Assembly: GCF_012489685.1 (NCBI RefSeq) | Contig: NC_080046.1 | Coordinates: forward strand, 62,511,984 to 62,575,983 | Direction: 5' to 3' | Length of the DNA: 64,000 nt | Source of the DNA: Lotus japonicus | Taxonomy: Eukaryota > Streptophyta > Magnoliopsida > Fabales > Fabaceae | Shown here: positions 62,301 to 64,000 of the stretch, piece by piece | Layout: each line of letters opens with the position of its first letter | Numbering within the stretch: the first letter of the stretch is position 1 | Notes under the pieces: model-generated | What the model was told of the DNA's origin: nothing | Database searches by the model: none | Seen by the model: only the letters and a program-made list of their open reading frames with translations | Made by a program: the position numbers and the translations under genes

Positions 62301-64000
62301 GTGATGCTTAATATATCACTAAGTAAACCAACTGCTGCAAATGCAATTGTTACACCAGCTGCTCCACACACTTCTACGGATGAGGAACCAGCAAAAGCAT
62401 GAGCAACAATTATACCAATAGGTACAAAGAACAAACCACCCAATGTGGGTGTCCTCTTTTTCAAGCGATGTCTAAAAGGCCCTTGCTGCTTGACTACATG
62501 GATAACTTCAAAATAACGAAAAATTGGGACACAAACATAGCCAGCAAAAGAAGCCAAAATGGCTGATATGAGAAATGGGCAGGTCAAGAAAAATGGTGAC
62601 AAGGGCAGTCTAACAATTCTCCAAGAACACCAATCTACATATATAAGCAGTACTGTCAAGAAAATTATAAGTCCCATTGTGATGAAAATGCCAAGCTTGA
62701 TCCTGCAAATATATTAAAACCTGAACTGGGTTAATGTAGCATCACACAGAAATAACTGATAGAAAAGGCTATCAAGCATGAAGTTACTGACAATAATAAA
62801 ATGCAGTTCCAGTGAAATCTTACAGTTCATTTAGATCACATACACAATTGATGTCTATCAATGTTCAAATCTTCATCTTTATTTTGCTTTTTTGTAAATT
62901 TTCAGTGCCAAATACATAAATGTATAATCCAAGTAGTAGAGCTCACATTATGTTTTCACTTTTCACAATTTCATTTAGTGCAAAAGTAAAGTAAAATCAT
63001 ACTAAATTTCTAGAAACCATACTATACTAGAGAATACTAGTTTCAAATGTTCAACATGTTGATATTTGCTTTGAAAAATAAGGGTACCCAAAACCAAACC
63101 ATTTGCTTAAGTTCTACATACTTGCCTATGATTCCTGCTTCCCCTCCCAATGGTTGCAAGCCGATGAGCAGCAATCGTTAGAGCGTCTTTATTTGATGAA
63201 GAAACAGAAGGCAACTCAACATCATTGACTGGGGTAAGAAAGACGTCACCATCACTGTCTTCACCGTCGCTGGACGAGAACACATATGCAGGAGAATTAT
63301 CATCAGTATTCCAATCATCAAGTATCGGCATGTCAAATGAATCCTGTAACACATAATAAATGCCAAGATAAAGAATCAACACACAGATACATCATAATGA
63401 AAATGTATGTACCTGGAAATCTGCATATTGTCACAACAGTTCTACAAATGTCACTAGTTTAAGAATCAAAAGCACCTATTACCAAAATGCCTGCATTCTA
63501 AATTATTCTCGACGGAATCAAAACAATGTATGTTAACATTTATCATCCAATTGTTTCTCAAAACTCAAAGAGACATCACATCAAAACATGGTTCCGGATC
63601 AGAACAACAAGCACCTCCAGTGAGTTTTATTAAGAGTTTTAACAGTATATACATGTGCACACATAGATACATACATAAATGTGTGTGTACATACACACAT
63701 GTATAACATAGTTACACATTTTAATAACTTTTGTACAATTTACAGATTTCATCCATTCAACTGTGGATCGAAAAACGATACATCAACTTTCAAAATTTCA
63801 CACTAAAGAAAAACTATCTATTGTAATGCATAATATGATGTTTAGAAAGTACAAGTAATCATTATCATCTACTGTTATATTACACAACTAACAATGTGTG
63901 AATTATCTAAAATTTGACGAGCATCGTTGTAGATTACATCATTCAAATATCGAATTGATTTATTCAGATTGTGATAGAAGCTGTACCTCATCGAAGGCTT
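59348..64000 (-). CDS. MraY-type phospho-MurNAc-pentapeptide translocase (plastid translocase I), 5' end outside the window
   Basis: Exons seen: 63987-64000 (continues rightward), 63126-63343, 62252-62702, 61798-61862, 61211-61398, 60485-60693 and 59348-59530, giving 441 residues to the TAA. The first intron shown is GT-AG; the intron after 63126 has a GC donor (AG|GCAAGT), required to keep frame. After an acidic N-terminal stretch ([16 protein letters not shown]) comes a polytopic protein: [92 protein letters not shown]. Bacterial MraY makes lipid I from UDP-MurNAc-pentapeptide; plant homologs are plastid-targeted and nuclear-encoded. Motifs that are catalytic in bacteria are altered here (see findings), so activity is doubtful. 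The transit peptide should lie to the right of the window. Confidence 0.92.

Noticed and set aside
63640..63720. ACATAC/GTGTGT-rich tract as a regulatory element
   Set aside because: Ordinary microsatellite-like sequence within an intron of the MraY-type gene.

Overview
The window is nuclear DNA of a flowering plant. It has spliced genes with GT-AG introns, telo-box/site-II ribosomal-protein promoters, an intronless CYP710A pair, a plant-type tRNA-Phe and a large load of plant LINE, Helitron, hAT and LTR elements. A eudicot, probably a legume, is my inference from the AT-rich repeat style, the small cysteine-rich peptide genes and the ATAAGC-type dispersed repeats; the species cannot be fixed from sequence alone.

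Layout. 1.1-3.4 kb: a small non-autonomous copia-type LTR element (minus strand) split by a 705-bp hAT-type element with a perfect 8-bp target duplication. 4.2-5.2 kb: an AP2/ERF regulator of the PUCHI/BD1/FZP/LEP type. 8.2-12.3 kb (minus): a seven-exon CCCH zinc-finger gene whose fourth finger has lost all three cysteines. 12.6-14.9 kb: a 5'-truncated LINE with a long open RT-RNase H frame, next to the zinc-finger gene's 5' end. 17.4 kb: tRNA-Phe(GAA). 19-29 kb: an AT-rich region with three related, two-exon, minus-strand genes for small secreted 8-cysteine peptides (20.0, 27.4 and 28.7 kb) among LINE, Helitron and TIR-element debris. 29.5-34.5 kb: nested Helitrons, one of which carries a gag-only LTR retroelement. 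36.0-38.0 kb (minus): ribosomal protein eL20 (L18a). 39.5-43.4 kb (minus): the so-called L18a-like small membrane protein. 44.6-46.4 kb (plus): ribosomal protein uS11 (S14). 48.2-49.7 and 53.8-55.4 kb (plus): a tandem pair of CYP710A sterol C-22 desaturases. 56-59 kb: small DNA elements. 59.3 kb to the end (minus): a plastid MraY-type translocase I gene, open at the right edge.

Two blocks look like ancient microsynteny. From memory, Arabidopsis has PUCHI (At5g18560) beside a CCCH gene of this type (At5g18550), an L18a gene (At2g34480) beside a CYP710A tandem pair (At2g34490/At2g34500), and L18a genes beside L18a-like genes. The functional themes are organ patterning (ERF), RNA binding (CCCH), translation (eL20, uS11), stigmasterol formation (CYP710A), plastid peptidoglycan-type lipid chemistry (MraY) and peptide secretion (the cysteine-rich cluster). 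Apart from the tandem pairs there is no sign that they act in one pathway. The points most worth checking are the cysteine-rich peptide cluster, the degenerate zinc finger and the altered catalytic motifs of the MraY homolog.
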